Assembly (NCBI GenBank): GCA_017960885.1
Contig: JAGCYI010000162.1
Span: 1-37,953 of the forward strand
Length of the DNA stretch: 37,953 nt
Origin: Bacteroidales bacterium
Lineage (GTDB): Bacteria > Bacteroidota > Bacteroidia > Bacteroidales > UBA3824
Direction of reading: 5' to 3'
Shown one piece after another: positions 18,275-26,237 of this stretch. The notes beneath the pieces were generated by a model. The model was not told the DNA's origin. It saw only the letters and a program-made list of their open reading frames with translations, and made no database searches. Within the stretch, counting starts at the first letter, position 1. Each line of letters begins with the position of its first letter. The translations under genes and the position numbers were made by a program.

Positions 18275-20632
18275 CTATTTTTTTTTGAGATAACGGTCCA
18301 GCCAGGTCTGAGTTTCCCATGCTGCGTGCAGTATTGATTCTGCCGCAGTGTATGTGTGAAGCTCTTTTGGCAATATTACAAGGCGTGCTGTGCCGTTGCA
18401 GTGCATTACTGCGGCATACAGTTTCTCGCTCTGTACCGCTGGTGTGGAGGGGTTGTTGTCGTCTTCGCCGTGTATGAGCAGAAGCGGAGCTTTTATGCTG
18501 TCGGCATACATTATGGGCGACATAGCAAGATAGGTGTCGCGAGCCTGCCACAGGGTTCTACGCTCGTTTTGAAATCCCAATGGCGTGTTGGTTCGGTTGT
18601 AACATCCGCTTCTAGCTATTCCTGCGGCAAATAGGTTGGTATGGGCAAGCAAATTTACTGTAAGAAACGCACCGTAGGAATGTCCGCCTATTGCCACATT
18701 GTCTCGTTGGGCTATCTTGCGGTCTACCAAGGCGTTAACTGCCGCTTCGGCATCCAAGATTATTTGGTTTATAAAGTCATCGTTGGGTTCAGCGCCGTCT
18801 TTTCCTACCACCGGGAACGAGGCATCCAATACTGCATAACCGGCGGCAGCAAGCCAAATAGGAGTGGAGTTGTTGCCAGCAGCGGCAAATTTAAACGCAG
18901 AAGTGCTTATCTGAGCTGCCGAACTTGTTGATGTATATTCTTTTGGATACGCCCAAACTATCGCAGGAAGAGTGCCTTTGCCTTGGTAGGAGTGAGGCAG
19001 ATAAAGCGTGGCTGAGAGTTTTACGCCGTCGGCGCGGGTATAGGTTATAAGTTGCGACTGTATGCGGGCTGTTTTGTAAGGACTCTCAAAGTCGCTGACT
19101 TTTTTCTGCGCCGATCGTCCGTATAAGTTTGTAGTATAATAATTTGGATATTCTTCCAACGACTCGCTCTTTAGCGCCACAACTCCAGTTTGAGGGCAAA
19201 ACGCTTCGCAGCGGCTATACCGCGGGGGGGTGGATTTCCAGATTGTTTTACGTTTCTTTGTTATAAGGTCGAGCCTTACTAGTGTTGGTTGAACGCCGTT
19301 TTTGGTATACTCCTCAGATGTGAGGTAGATGTACCGGTTTTGGTAGATCAGTGCAGATTTACGTCCATAACGGTTGGGAGCTTGAAGTATTCTGAATGGC
19401 GATGTCCGCTCGTTACCGATCAATAAGGTGTCGAAAGTGCCTGACTCGGTGCTTATGCGCAGAAAATCAGTGTTTTTGGTCATGGTGTTTGTTTCGGCAA
19501 CCACTATCACTGTGTCGCTTAGAGCATAAATGCCAGCAAGACGGTTTTGCAACTGAACAATCTCTTTCTTCTCTGCTCCAAGTGTGTAGAGTGTAATTTT
19601 GTCGTGATAGGGAGCCGCTGTTTTAAGGTTTCCTTTGTCTAAAGCGGTTGCCCAAATCAGAGTATGAGGTTTTTGAGCGCACCATGTAATATTGCGTGCA
19701 CCGTTGTTAACCTTTGAATATGCGTGTTCGAAAAGAGGATTGTCGGCAATCACCTCTTCGCCACCGCCGCCTATCACCTTTACTGTGTTGGCAAACTGTG
19801 TGTAAGGCACATTGTAAGAATATGGCTTATTCAGGTATGTAGCCAAAACGTATTCACCGTCGGGCGACACAGAAAACGATGTGATAACACCTTTTGAACC
19901 AATCACTTCAGACTTATTGTTCTTCAAATTGAGTTTCACAATTTCGGTTTCGGCATAAAAGTCAAAGCTGTCTTCGTCGTCGCTATTTTGCAAAAGGTCT
20001 TGAAAATCAGAATAACCGTCGCTCTCACCGCTTACGCGTATCTGTGGCGAAAGTGGTTTAACAATGCGCAATAGCTGGTGCTGCTTGTTGGCAGCCCGCA
20101 AGTAAAAAACCGATTCTCCGTCGCCGCTCCAATCCACAGGAACGCCGGGAAAAATATCGTTCACGTCTGAAGCCAACTTTTTTGCCGTACCGCGCGAAAG
20201 ATCGGCAAGCCAGAGGTCGGTGCTGGTTTCGGTCTTGTTGGTAAAGAGCAGCTTGGTGTTGTCGGGCGAAAGCTGGTAGCTGCGCACCATAGCATTTTGA
20301 GGGATACCTTTGAGTGGCTTACAAGAACCTGACTTTGTGTCAGTTACTGAAATATCATAGCAATAAACCCCGCTCGAAATGGTGTTTGACTTAGGTTTGA
20401 ACCTCAGACCTGCAAGTTTAAGCTCATATTCGTTCAAAAAGTCGAGACTCTTACTGTTTCGCCATTTGAACGTTATCATCTTATCAATGTTAGGCGTAAA
20501 CATCACCACGGGAAGCGGCTCTGCTTCTACAATAACGGCTATGCTGTCGGCAGGACTCATATATTGTCCTACACATGGTGCGGCTGTTGACACGGCTGCT
20601 ATTATCGACAGAAGTTTAATAGCAAGTTTCAT
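18275..20632 (-). CDS. S9-family peptidase (prolyl oligopeptidase-like)
   Basis: A 785-residue exported peptidase with a signal peptide (cleavage near PCVGQ, about residue 22). The first two thirds form a beta-propeller-like region with repeats such as YQLSPDNTKLLF and SVSPDGEYVLATYL. The C-terminal alpha/beta-hydrolase domain carries the nucleophile in GGHSYGAF (Ser652). Asp725 (HGEDDNN) and His759 (KELHTY) are the likely partners. Such enzymes usually release dipeptides or cut after Pro in the periplasm. The His sits in ELHTY where EGHGY or similar is more usual, a small departure. A TAAATTTG -7-like box is at 20663-20670 on its strand. Specificity cannot be told from the sequence. Confidence 0.92.
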   Translation of the reverse strand: MKLAIKLLSIIAAVSTAAPCVGQYMSPADSIAVIVEAEPLPVVMFTPNIDKMITFKWRNSKSLDFLNEYELKLAGLRFKPKSNTISSGVYCYDISVTDTKSGSCKPLKGIPQNAMVRSYQLSPDNTKLLFTNKTETSTDLWLADLSRGTAKKLASDVNDIFPGVPVDWSGDGESVFYLRAANKQHQLLRIVKPLSPQIRVSGESDGYSDFQDLLQNSDDEDSFDFYAETEIVKLNLKNNKSEVIGSKGVITSFSVSPDGEYVLATYLNKPYSYNVPYTQFANTVKVIGGGGEEVIADNPLFEHAYSKVNNGARNITWCAQKPHTLIWATALDKGNLKTAAPYHDKITLYTLGAEKKEIVQLQNRLAGIYALSDTVIVVAETNTMTKNTDFLRISTESGTFDTLLIGNERTSPFRILQAPNRYGRKSALIYQNRYIYLTSEEYTKNGVQPTLVRLDLITKKRKTIWKSTPPRYSRCEAFCPQTGVVALKSESLEEYPNYYTTNLYGRSAQKKVSDFESPYKTARIQSQLITYTRADGVKLSATLYLPHSYQGKGTLPAIVWAYPKEYTSTSSAAQISTSAFKFAAAGNNSTPIWLAAAGYAVLDASFPVVGKDGAEPNDDFINQIILDAEAAVNALVDRKIAQRDNVAIGGHSYGAFLTVNLLAHTNLFAAGIARSGCYNRTNTPLGFQNERRTLWQARDTYLAMSPIMYADSIKAPLLLIHGEDDNNPSTPAVQSEKLYAAVMHCNGTARLVILPKELHTYTAAESILHAAWETQTWLDRYLKKK

Positions 20633-20825
20633 TTTTAAGTTGGTTTTTTTCTACGGTTATCTCAAATTTAATGCCGATATTATGGCGGAATAATATCTTT
20701 AACAACCGCCTTGTCAGCGTATTAAACGTTTGTTACTTTATAATTAGTTTAAATATTGCACAAAAATAATGATTTTTGCACTATTTTGTTGAAATTTGCA
20801 CCCAGAAAAACGCAAAAAAAATTAA

Positions 20826-22055
20826 ATGTCGAAACACACCTTATATAAATATTGTTTTCTATTTCTGCTGACAGCTTCTATTTTCTGCGGATGTCTCGTA
20901 GATACGCACGAAGGGTTCAACAACGTGCCTCCGAAAGCTTACATACCTATCAAGAAACCTATAGTGGCTACTTACCTTCATATCGGAACTCGCAAAATCG
21001 ACCCATATAGCCTCGACCTCAGAGGTGTTGACATTCTTAACATGGCTTTCACTGTTATCACCAACAACCGTATAGGACTGCTTTATCCTAACCATGCCGA
21101 CAATTTTATGATGGTAAGAACTCTCAAACAGGGAAATCCAAACATGCGTGTGCTCATTTCTGTGGGCGGATACGGCACTTCGCCGCAGTTTCAACAGATG
21201 GCTTCCGACCCTAAAAACAGGGCTGTATTTGTCGACGATGCTGTGAGATTCCTAAAATACTACGGTTTCGACGGTATCGATGTCGACTGGGAATTTCCCG
21301 GAATGGAGGCCGCAACACGCAGTTCCGACCGCACAAATTTCACCGCCCTGCTTACCGAACTACGTCATGCCCTTGACAGTGCTTCGCGCAACGACGGTAA
21401 AAAATATATGCTCACTATTGCCGCTGGTGCCTTTGACCAATATCTCACATATACCGAACCATCTTTGATTGCTCCTCTGGTCGACTATTTTTTTGTTATG
21501 ACTTATGATTTTGTGGGACAATGGAACAGCGCAACCGGTCATCACACCAACCTATACGCTTCATCGTTCAAAAAAACTGGTTATTCTGTCGACCGCATTG
21601 TAAAAACATACATCCGATACGGAATTCCTGCCGACAAAATTGTGATTGGAGCCGCTGCATACGGCAGAAAATGGACCAACGTGGAATCATCAAAAAACGG
21701 ACTTTTCAAAAATGCAAAGGGCGAGGGCAGCATAGCATATTCTAAAATTACCGAACTCGAAAAACGGCGCGACTATCAAAAGTGCTGGGACAAAAGCGCT
21801 TGCGCACCATACCTCTTCTCTAACCGAAACAAAACATTCATCACTTACGACAACCCCGAATCGGTAAGGAGAAAGGTCGACTACGTAAATCTGCACTCAC
21901 TCGGTGGCATTATGTATTGGGAATATTTTTCCGACAGCCAACAAGTTATACTCCACAGCATAACCGATGAAATGAGAATTTCGCGCGGACAAACTATTTT
22001 GCCACGGTTTTTGCAGATTCAATATCAAAAAAACATAAAAAAAATTGCAAACTGA
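20826..22055 (+). CDS. GH18 chitinase-like lipoprotein
   Basis: A 409-residue lipoprotein (lipobox ending in FCGC, lipidated Cys23) with a single glycoside hydrolase family 18 domain. The substrate strand SVGGYG is at about 112-117. The catalytic motif FDGIDVDWE is complete, giving Asp149, Asp152, Asp154 and the acid Glu156. MTYDF and the closing GGIMYWEY strand are also present, so the enzyme is probably active. Family members cut beta-1,4-linked GlcNAc chains (chitin, glycan cores), and some are endo-beta-N-acetylglucosaminidases. No SusC/SusD pair or other glycosidase is close by, so it is not in a typical polysaccharide utilisation locus. The kinase gene follows after 40 bp with its own promoter. 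Confidence 0.93.
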   Translation: MSKHTLYKYCFLFLLTASIFCGCLVDTHEGFNNVPPKAYIPIKKPIVATYLHIGTRKIDPYSLDLRGVDILNMAFTVITNNRIGLLYPNHADNFMMVRTLKQGNPNMRVLISVGGYGTSPQFQQMASDPKNRAVFVDDAVRFLKYYGFDGIDVDWEFPGMEAATRSSDRTNFTALLTELRHALDSASRNDGKKYMLTIAAGAFDQYLTYTEPSLIAPLVDYFFVMTYDFVGQWNSATGHHTNLYASSFKKTGYSVDRIVKTYIRYGIPADKIVIGAAAYGRKWTNVESSKNGLFKNAKGEGSIAYSKITELEKRRDYQKCWDKSACAPYLFSNRNKTFITYDNPESVRRKVDYVNLHSLGGIMYWEYFSDSQQVILHSITDEMRISRGQTILPRFLQIQYQKNIKKIAN

Positions 22056-22074
22056 ACTTATTTTGCTACATTTG
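22045..22074 (+). promoter_or_regulatory. Promoter for the kinase-kdsA operon
   Basis: TTG at 22045-22047 and a perfect TACATTTG at 22067-22074, with a 19-nt spacer. It overlaps the last codons of the GH18 gene and lies 21 bp before the kinase ATG at 22096, so the leader would be short. Confidence 0.65.
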
Positions 22075-22095
22075 TAAGGCAGTTTTTGAATAAAA

Positions 22096-23313
22096 ATGGA
22101 CTTAGATAATCGAAACGAAATAGAGGCGAAAGTACTTGTAGTTGACGACGAATATTCAAACCGTCTGCTCATTGAGAGCATTCTCAACGAGGCAGGATTC
22201 AAATCGGTGTGCGTGTCGAATGGCTACGACGCATTGGAAGCCTTGAAATGCCAAGAGTTCGCCCTTGTGATTCTCGACATTCAAATGCCAGGAATGGACG
22301 GCTTTGAACTCCTGCACAAAATTCACGAATTTAAGCAATCGCAATATTTGCCCGCCATTTTTGTTTCGGCTGTTTACTCTCTCAACGAATACCAAGAGGT
22401 GGCTATCGCCAGCGGTGCTGTTGACTTTCTCTCAAAACCTATCAACGCTAACATCCTTATCGGCAAAGTGAGAGTATTTACAGAGCTCTATATTCAAAAA
22501 CGCAGAGTTGAACTGTACCGCAACAACCTTGAAGCACTTGTTAAGGAGCAATATTCTGAGCTCGTGGCTGCAAAAGAGCGTGCCGAGGATGCCGACAAGC
22601 TGAAGACCGCATTTTTAAACAACCTTTCGCACGAAATAAGAACGCCTCTCAACGCAATTGTCTGCTGCTCAGATATTATTTCAATGCCCGACACCGACCC
22701 GTCGACGTATGGAGAACTATCGGAGCAGATTAAAAAAAGCACCCGCTACTTGTTGAACCTTGTCGACAACATTATATACATCAGCAAACTAGAAAGCGGC
22801 AACACCACCATCGACACAAAACCAACCGACCTGGTGTTCCTTTTTAAGTACATTTTTGAATACAACATGGCTAATCTCGCACACGACGAGACAAAACGCA
22901 GAAATATTCAACTCATTTTTAATAACCAAATTAAAGAACATTCGTTAAAGGTTTCGAGCGATGAAAATTTTCTACGCCAAATTGTGTCGCTGCTTATCGA
23001 AAACGCTGTAAAATTCACCGAACACGGAACTGTCTCCTTGTCGGTAAATATCGAAAAAAATGACACAAAGCAAGAGCTTCTGCACATTGAGGTAAAAGAC
23101 ACTGGCATAGGTATTTCGCAAGAAGACCAGAAAATAATTTTTGAAAAATTCCGAAAGGCTGCCAACATGGGGCAGAAAATATACGACGGCGCAGGCATCG
23201 GTCTCGCCATTATTAAAAAACAGATTGGAATGTTGAACGGCACTATACAGTTGGAATCTGAACTAGGTGTGGGTTCTAAATTTACCGTAATTATTCCAAT
23301 AACACGATGTTAG
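22096..23313 (+). CDS. Soluble REC-histidine kinase
   Basis: A 405-residue protein without transmembrane segments. The N-terminal receiver domain is intact: Asp17-Asp18 (VVDDE), acceptor Asp61 (VILDIQMPGMDG) and Lys114 (LSKP). A coiled coil (about 130-170) leads to a HisKA domain with His179 (NLSHEIRTPLNAI), and the ATPase domain has an N box (LLIENAVKF), G1 (DTGIG) and G2 (GAGIGLAI). This receiver-first order is typical of kinases that take phosphate or a signal from another system rather than sensing a ligand directly. It is the first gene of a unit with kdsA, 26 bp upstream of that start. A lone Hpt gene 2.6 kb away is a possible partner. Confidence 0.93.
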   Translation: MDLDNRNEIEAKVLVVDDEYSNRLLIESILNEAGFKSVCVSNGYDALEALKCQEFALVILDIQMPGMDGFELLHKIHEFKQSQYLPAIFVSAVYSLNEYQEVAIASGAVDFLSKPINANILIGKVRVFTELYIQKRRVELYRNNLEALVKEQYSELVAAKERAEDADKLKTAFLNNLSHEIRTPLNAIVCCSDIISMPDTDPSTYGELSEQIKKSTRYLLNLVDNIIYISKLESGNTTIDTKPTDLVFLFKYIFEYNMANLAHDETKRRNIQLIFNNQIKEHSLKVSSDENFLRQIVSLLIENAVKFTEHGTVSLSVNIEKNDTKQELLHIEVKDTGIGISQEDQKIIFEKFRKAANMGQKIYDGAGIGLAIIKKQIGMLNGTIQLESELGVGSKFTVIIPITRC

Positions 23314-23339
23314 ACTCTATAAAACAACAACATAACTCT

Positions 23340-24170
23340 ATGAAAAAAATAATAAAAGTAGGAAATGTGGAGTGTGGCTCCAACCAGTTGTTCCTGATTT
23401 GCGGTCCATGCGTGATCGAAGACGACGACACTATGCTCCGCACAGCTGAACATGTTAAAAAAACAGCTGAAAAGCTCAATATGCCGGTTATCTTCAAATC
23501 TTCGTTTATGAAAGACAACCGCAGCAGCGTTGACTACTACCTCGGACCTGGATTAGAAAAGGGTCTCGAAATATTGCAACGCATTAAAAATGAGTTCGGT
23601 ATGCCTGTACTTTCAGACATACATTACCCCGAGCATATTGCTCCCGCAGCCCAAGTGTTAGACGTGATACAAATTCCTGCGTACCTATGTATGCAAACAG
23701 GTCTCGTTACTCAAGCCGCCAAAACCGGAGCTGTCATCAACCTCAAACACGGTCAGTTTCTCGCACCCGAAAATATGATTAAACCCGTTAAAAAGATTGA
23801 ATCATGCGGAAACTACAAGGTAATCCTCACCGAACGCGGATACACCTTCGGCTACAACGACCTCGTGGTTGACCCTCGCAGTTTCTATCATTTGAACGAA
23901 TCTGGCTACCCCGTGGTATTTGACGTCACCCACTCTATACGCAAATACGGCATTCCTTCTGCCGATCCCAACGGCGGAGCTCGCCAGTATCTCGACGTTC
24001 TTGCCCGCAGCGGTGTGGCTGCCGGTGTCGACGGTATCTTTATCGAAGCGCACCCCAAACCCGAAATCGCCAAATGCGATGCCGCCAGCCAATTGCAGTT
24101 AGACAAACTCGAAGACTTCCTAAAACCACTTATCGAATTGCACAATATTGAAGTAAAATACAGAAAATAA
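23340..24170 (+). CDS. kdsA: 3-deoxy-8-phosphooctulonate synthase (KdsA), metal-dependent type
   Basis: Condenses phosphoenolpyruvate with arabinose 5-phosphate to give Kdo 8-phosphate, the committed step to the lipopolysaccharide inner-core sugar Kdo. I choose the start at 23340 (276 residues), which matches the family N-terminus. The upstream ATG at 23307 overlaps the kinase gene and adds 11 residues that I do not recognise. Signature segments are NLKHGQFLAPENM, RGYTFGYNDLVVDPRSF, FDVTHS and IEAHPKPEIAKCD. The metal ligand position is Cys24 (CGPCVIE) rather than Asn, as in the metal-dependent class, with candidate His, Glu and Asp ligands in the last two motifs. The next gene starts 7 bp downstream. 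Confidence 0.95.
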   Translation: MKKIIKVGNVECGSNQLFLICGPCVIEDDDTMLRTAEHVKKTAEKLNMPVIFKSSFMKDNRSSVDYYLGPGLEKGLEILQRIKNEFGMPVLSDIHYPEHIAPAAQVLDVIQIPAYLCMQTGLVTQAAKTGAVINLKHGQFLAPENMIKPVKKIESCGNYKVILTERGYTFGYNDLVVDPRSFYHLNESGYPVVFDVTHSIRKYGIPSADPNGGARQYLDVLARSGVAAGVDGIFIEAHPKPEIAKCDAASQLQLDKLEDFLKPLIELHNIEVKYRK

Positions 24171-24177
24171 ACAAAAA

Positions 24178-25185
24178 ATGGAATTATATCTAGATTCAGC
24201 AAATCTGCCGGAAATCGAGAACGCTTTTAAACTCGGATTCTTAACCGGCCTTACCACAACCCCCACTTTTATGCACCGCGAGGGTTACAACGATGTAGAC
24301 AGCGTTATCCTCAAACTCGCTAAAATAGTGCCGATTCTTCAAATCGAAGCTCTCGGACGCACTGCTGAGGAAATCATCAGCGAGGCTCACCGTCAAAACG
24401 ACCTCGGCCTCGACAAAACCAAAACTGTTTACAAAATTCCTATCTCACTCGAAGGTGCTAAGGCTTGCAACATCCTCCGCAGCGAGGGATATATGGTAAA
24501 TATGCACCTCATTTACACTCTACAACAGGCTTACATAGCTATGCAGGCGGGTGCAACGTATGTGTGCCCCCTCGTTGGTCGCCTCCAAGACCAAGGTCAC
24601 GACGCTATTTCGCTCGTAGAACAGTGCGTCAACGCTGTAAACCGTTACGGATACAACTCTAAGGTGATGTTCTCATCTGTACGTCATCCCGAGCACGTGC
24701 GCAACGCTCTCAACGTAGGATGCCACACTATCACCGTTCCGTGGAAGGTGTTGCAGATGATGTCGCAAAACAACTTCACCACTGTTGGCACAGAACAGTT
24801 CTTCGAGGACACCAAATTGATGACTTCGCAGGTTAAGGATGTGTTCCGCACCGAAAACGCTACCATCTCTAAAAACGCCACCATCAACGAGGCTCTCGTA
24901 AAAATGACTCTCTCAAAACTCGGCGCTATCACTATCACCGAGGACGACGGATCTATCTACGGTATTTTCACCGATGGCGACCTCCGCAGAATGGTAGAAA
25001 AAGAGGGCGACTCTGTTCTTTCGCGCAAACTCGCTACCCTGCCTTCTAAGCAACCTGTAACTATCGATAAGGATGCTTATTTGATCGACTCATCTAAACT
25101 GTTTAAACAGTATAAGATTGATACTCTCGTAGTTACAGCCGACGGCAAACCTTGCGGAATGCTCGATATCCAAGACCTCTTGTAA
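24178..25185 (+). CDS. Fusion of a TalC/fructose-6-phosphate-aldolase-like domain to a KdsD-like CBS pair
   Basis: A 335-residue protein with two parts. Residues 1-218 are a transaldolase-family (beta/alpha)8 barrel of the small TalC/FSA type: YLDSANL with Asp6, the Schiff-base Lys86 in VYKIPIS, AGATYVCPLVGR with Arg135, and VRHPEHV. Several active-site positions differ from the family: TTNP is TTTP (Thr28), NVT is NMH (His110), and SPF is CPL (Cys130, Leu132). Residues about 222-335 are two CBS motifs. GIFTDGDLRRMVE and the closing GMLDIQDLL are strikingly like the C-terminus of arabinose-5-phosphate isomerase KdsD, though no SIS isomerase domain is present. The gene lies between kdsA (7 bp) and a KdsC-like phosphatase (2 bp). 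It may supply or process the sugar phosphate used by KdsA; that is an inference. Residue comparisons are from memory of the families. Confidence 0.9.
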   Translation: MELYLDSANLPEIENAFKLGFLTGLTTTPTFMHREGYNDVDSVILKLAKIVPILQIEALGRTAEEIISEAHRQNDLGLDKTKTVYKIPISLEGAKACNILRSEGYMVNMHLIYTLQQAYIAMQAGATYVCPLVGRLQDQGHDAISLVEQCVNAVNRYGYNSKVMFSSVRHPEHVRNALNVGCHTITVPWKVLQMMSQNNFTTVGTEQFFEDTKLMTSQVKDVFRTENATISKNATINEALVKMTLSKLGAITITEDDGSIYGIFTDGDLRRMVEKEGDSVLSRKLATLPSKQPVTIDKDAYLIDSSKLFKQYKIDTLVVTADGKPCGMLDIQDLL

Positions 25186-25187
25186 TA

Positions 25188-25877
25188 ATGGATATTGCTG
25201 ATTTTAAGTTATTTACAGATAGGGGAGGAGTGTTTGCTCTTTCCCCGTCTGATTTTTTATCTAAGGCACAACAGATTAAATGCCTGATTTTCGATTGGGA
25301 TGGAGTGTTCAACTCTGGTGTCAAGGGCGACGGGGTGTTTTCTAACTTCTCTGAGGTAGACTCAATGGGACTAAACATCTTGCGCTTCGGACGAAAAATT
25401 ATCTCAAACGAAATTCTTATTGCCGGCATCATTTCTGGCGAAAACAATCCTTCAACAGAAAAATTTGTAAACCGTGAACACTTGAATTTCAAATGTTTAG
25501 GATTTAAAAACAAAACTGAAGGTTTAAGCAGGGTGCTTAATAAATATGGCATAACTCCTGAGCAAACTGCTTTTGTTTTCGACGATATTTTAGACCTCAG
25601 CGTTGCCAAGGTATGCGGTTTGCGTTTCAAAATTTCTCGCAACGCCTCGCCAATGTTCGACAAATATGTAGAACACAACCACTTAGCCGACTATATTACA
25701 GCAAACGTTGGAGCCGAATTTGCGGTTAGGGAGGTTTGCGAACTTTTGCTTGCGGCTATTGGGGTATACAACCGCGCCGTAGATTCGCGCATCGCATTCG
25801 ATACCGATTACGCCAATTACATTGCAGAACGCAATTCAATTGAGCCAATCACTTTTGCACCCGATACAACTTATTGA
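25188..25877 (+). CDS. KdsC-like HAD-family phosphatase, enlarged
   Basis: A 229-residue HAD-superfamily hydrolase. Motif I is CLIFDWDGVF (Asp36 nucleophile, Asp38), motif II probably ISG (81-84), the Lys motif GFKNKTEGL (105-113) and the last acidic motif FDDILDL (131-137). The order and spacing fit KdsC, which dephosphorylates Kdo 8-phosphate, and the position after kdsA supports this. The protein is longer than usual, with about 30 residues before motif I and about 40 extra at the C-terminus. The start at 25188 (2 bp after the fusion gene) is preferred over an in-frame ATG at 25152 that lies inside the fusion gene. It ends 3 bp from the convergent Hpt gene, leaving no terminator. Confidence 0.85.
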   Translation: MDIADFKLFTDRGGVFALSPSDFLSKAQQIKCLIFDWDGVFNSGVKGDGVFSNFSEVDSMGLNILRFGRKIISNEILIAGIISGENNPSTEKFVNREHLNFKCLGFKNKTEGLSRVLNKYGITPEQTAFVFDDILDLSVAKVCGLRFKISRNASPMFDKYVEHNHLADYITANVGAEFAVREVCELLLAAIGVYNRAVDSRIAFDTDYANYIAERNSIEPITFAPDTTY

Positions 25878-25880
25878 TTG

Positions 25881-26237
25881 TTAGAGTTTTGCATACTCTA
25901 CTTTAAGCTCTTCTAAAGCCTCGCCGATATGGTCTGCAAAATACTGTACATAGTATTTGCAATCGGTATCGGCGGGACTTGTTTTGAGCTTTTCTTCTAA
26001 GGTCCGCATCTTGTCTGAAACGTCATCCACACCCATCACCTTGGTTGTAGACTTTGCCAAATGTGCTATTTTGCACAAATTATCTGTATCATTGGCTGTT
26101 AAAGCATTATCAAGCGAAACCTTTATACTGTCTATCTGTTCAAAAAAAACATCAATCAACTGTTTTTTTGTTTCGGGATCGCCTCCCGAAACATCTTCTA
26201 AATATTCCAAATTGATATGTTTATATTTGCCAGACAT
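25881..26237 (-). CDS. Stand-alone Hpt phosphotransfer protein
   Basis: A 118-residue all-helical protein with the Hpt signature IAHLAKSTTKVMG around His59, the likely phosphorylated residue. The Lys after it is kept, while the usual Gly of HxLKG is Ser. Such proteins pass phosphate between receiver domains and have no other catalytic activity. Its ATG overlaps the clpC stop by one base (TAATG), so it is translationally coupled to clpC. A REC-kinase encoded 2.6 kb away on the opposite strand could be a partner, but no direct link is visible. An alternative is an Hpt-like fold with an adaptor role for ClpC. Confidence 0.87.
   Translation of the reverse strand: MSGKYKHINLEYLEDVSGGDPETKKQLIDVFFEQIDSIKVSLDNALTANDTDNLCKIAHLAKSTTKVMGVDDVSDKMRTLEEKLKTSPADTDCKYYVQYFADHIGEALEELKVEYAKL

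Noticed and set aside
23307..23339. Upstream start for kdsA at 23307
   Set aside because: It overlaps the kinase stop and adds 11 residues not seen in the family; 23340 gives the expected N-terminus. Not excluded completely.
25152..25187. Upstream start for the KdsC-like gene at 25152
   Set aside because: It lies within the last codons of the aldolase-CBS gene; 25188 is 2 bp after its stop and fits the tight spacing of the operon.
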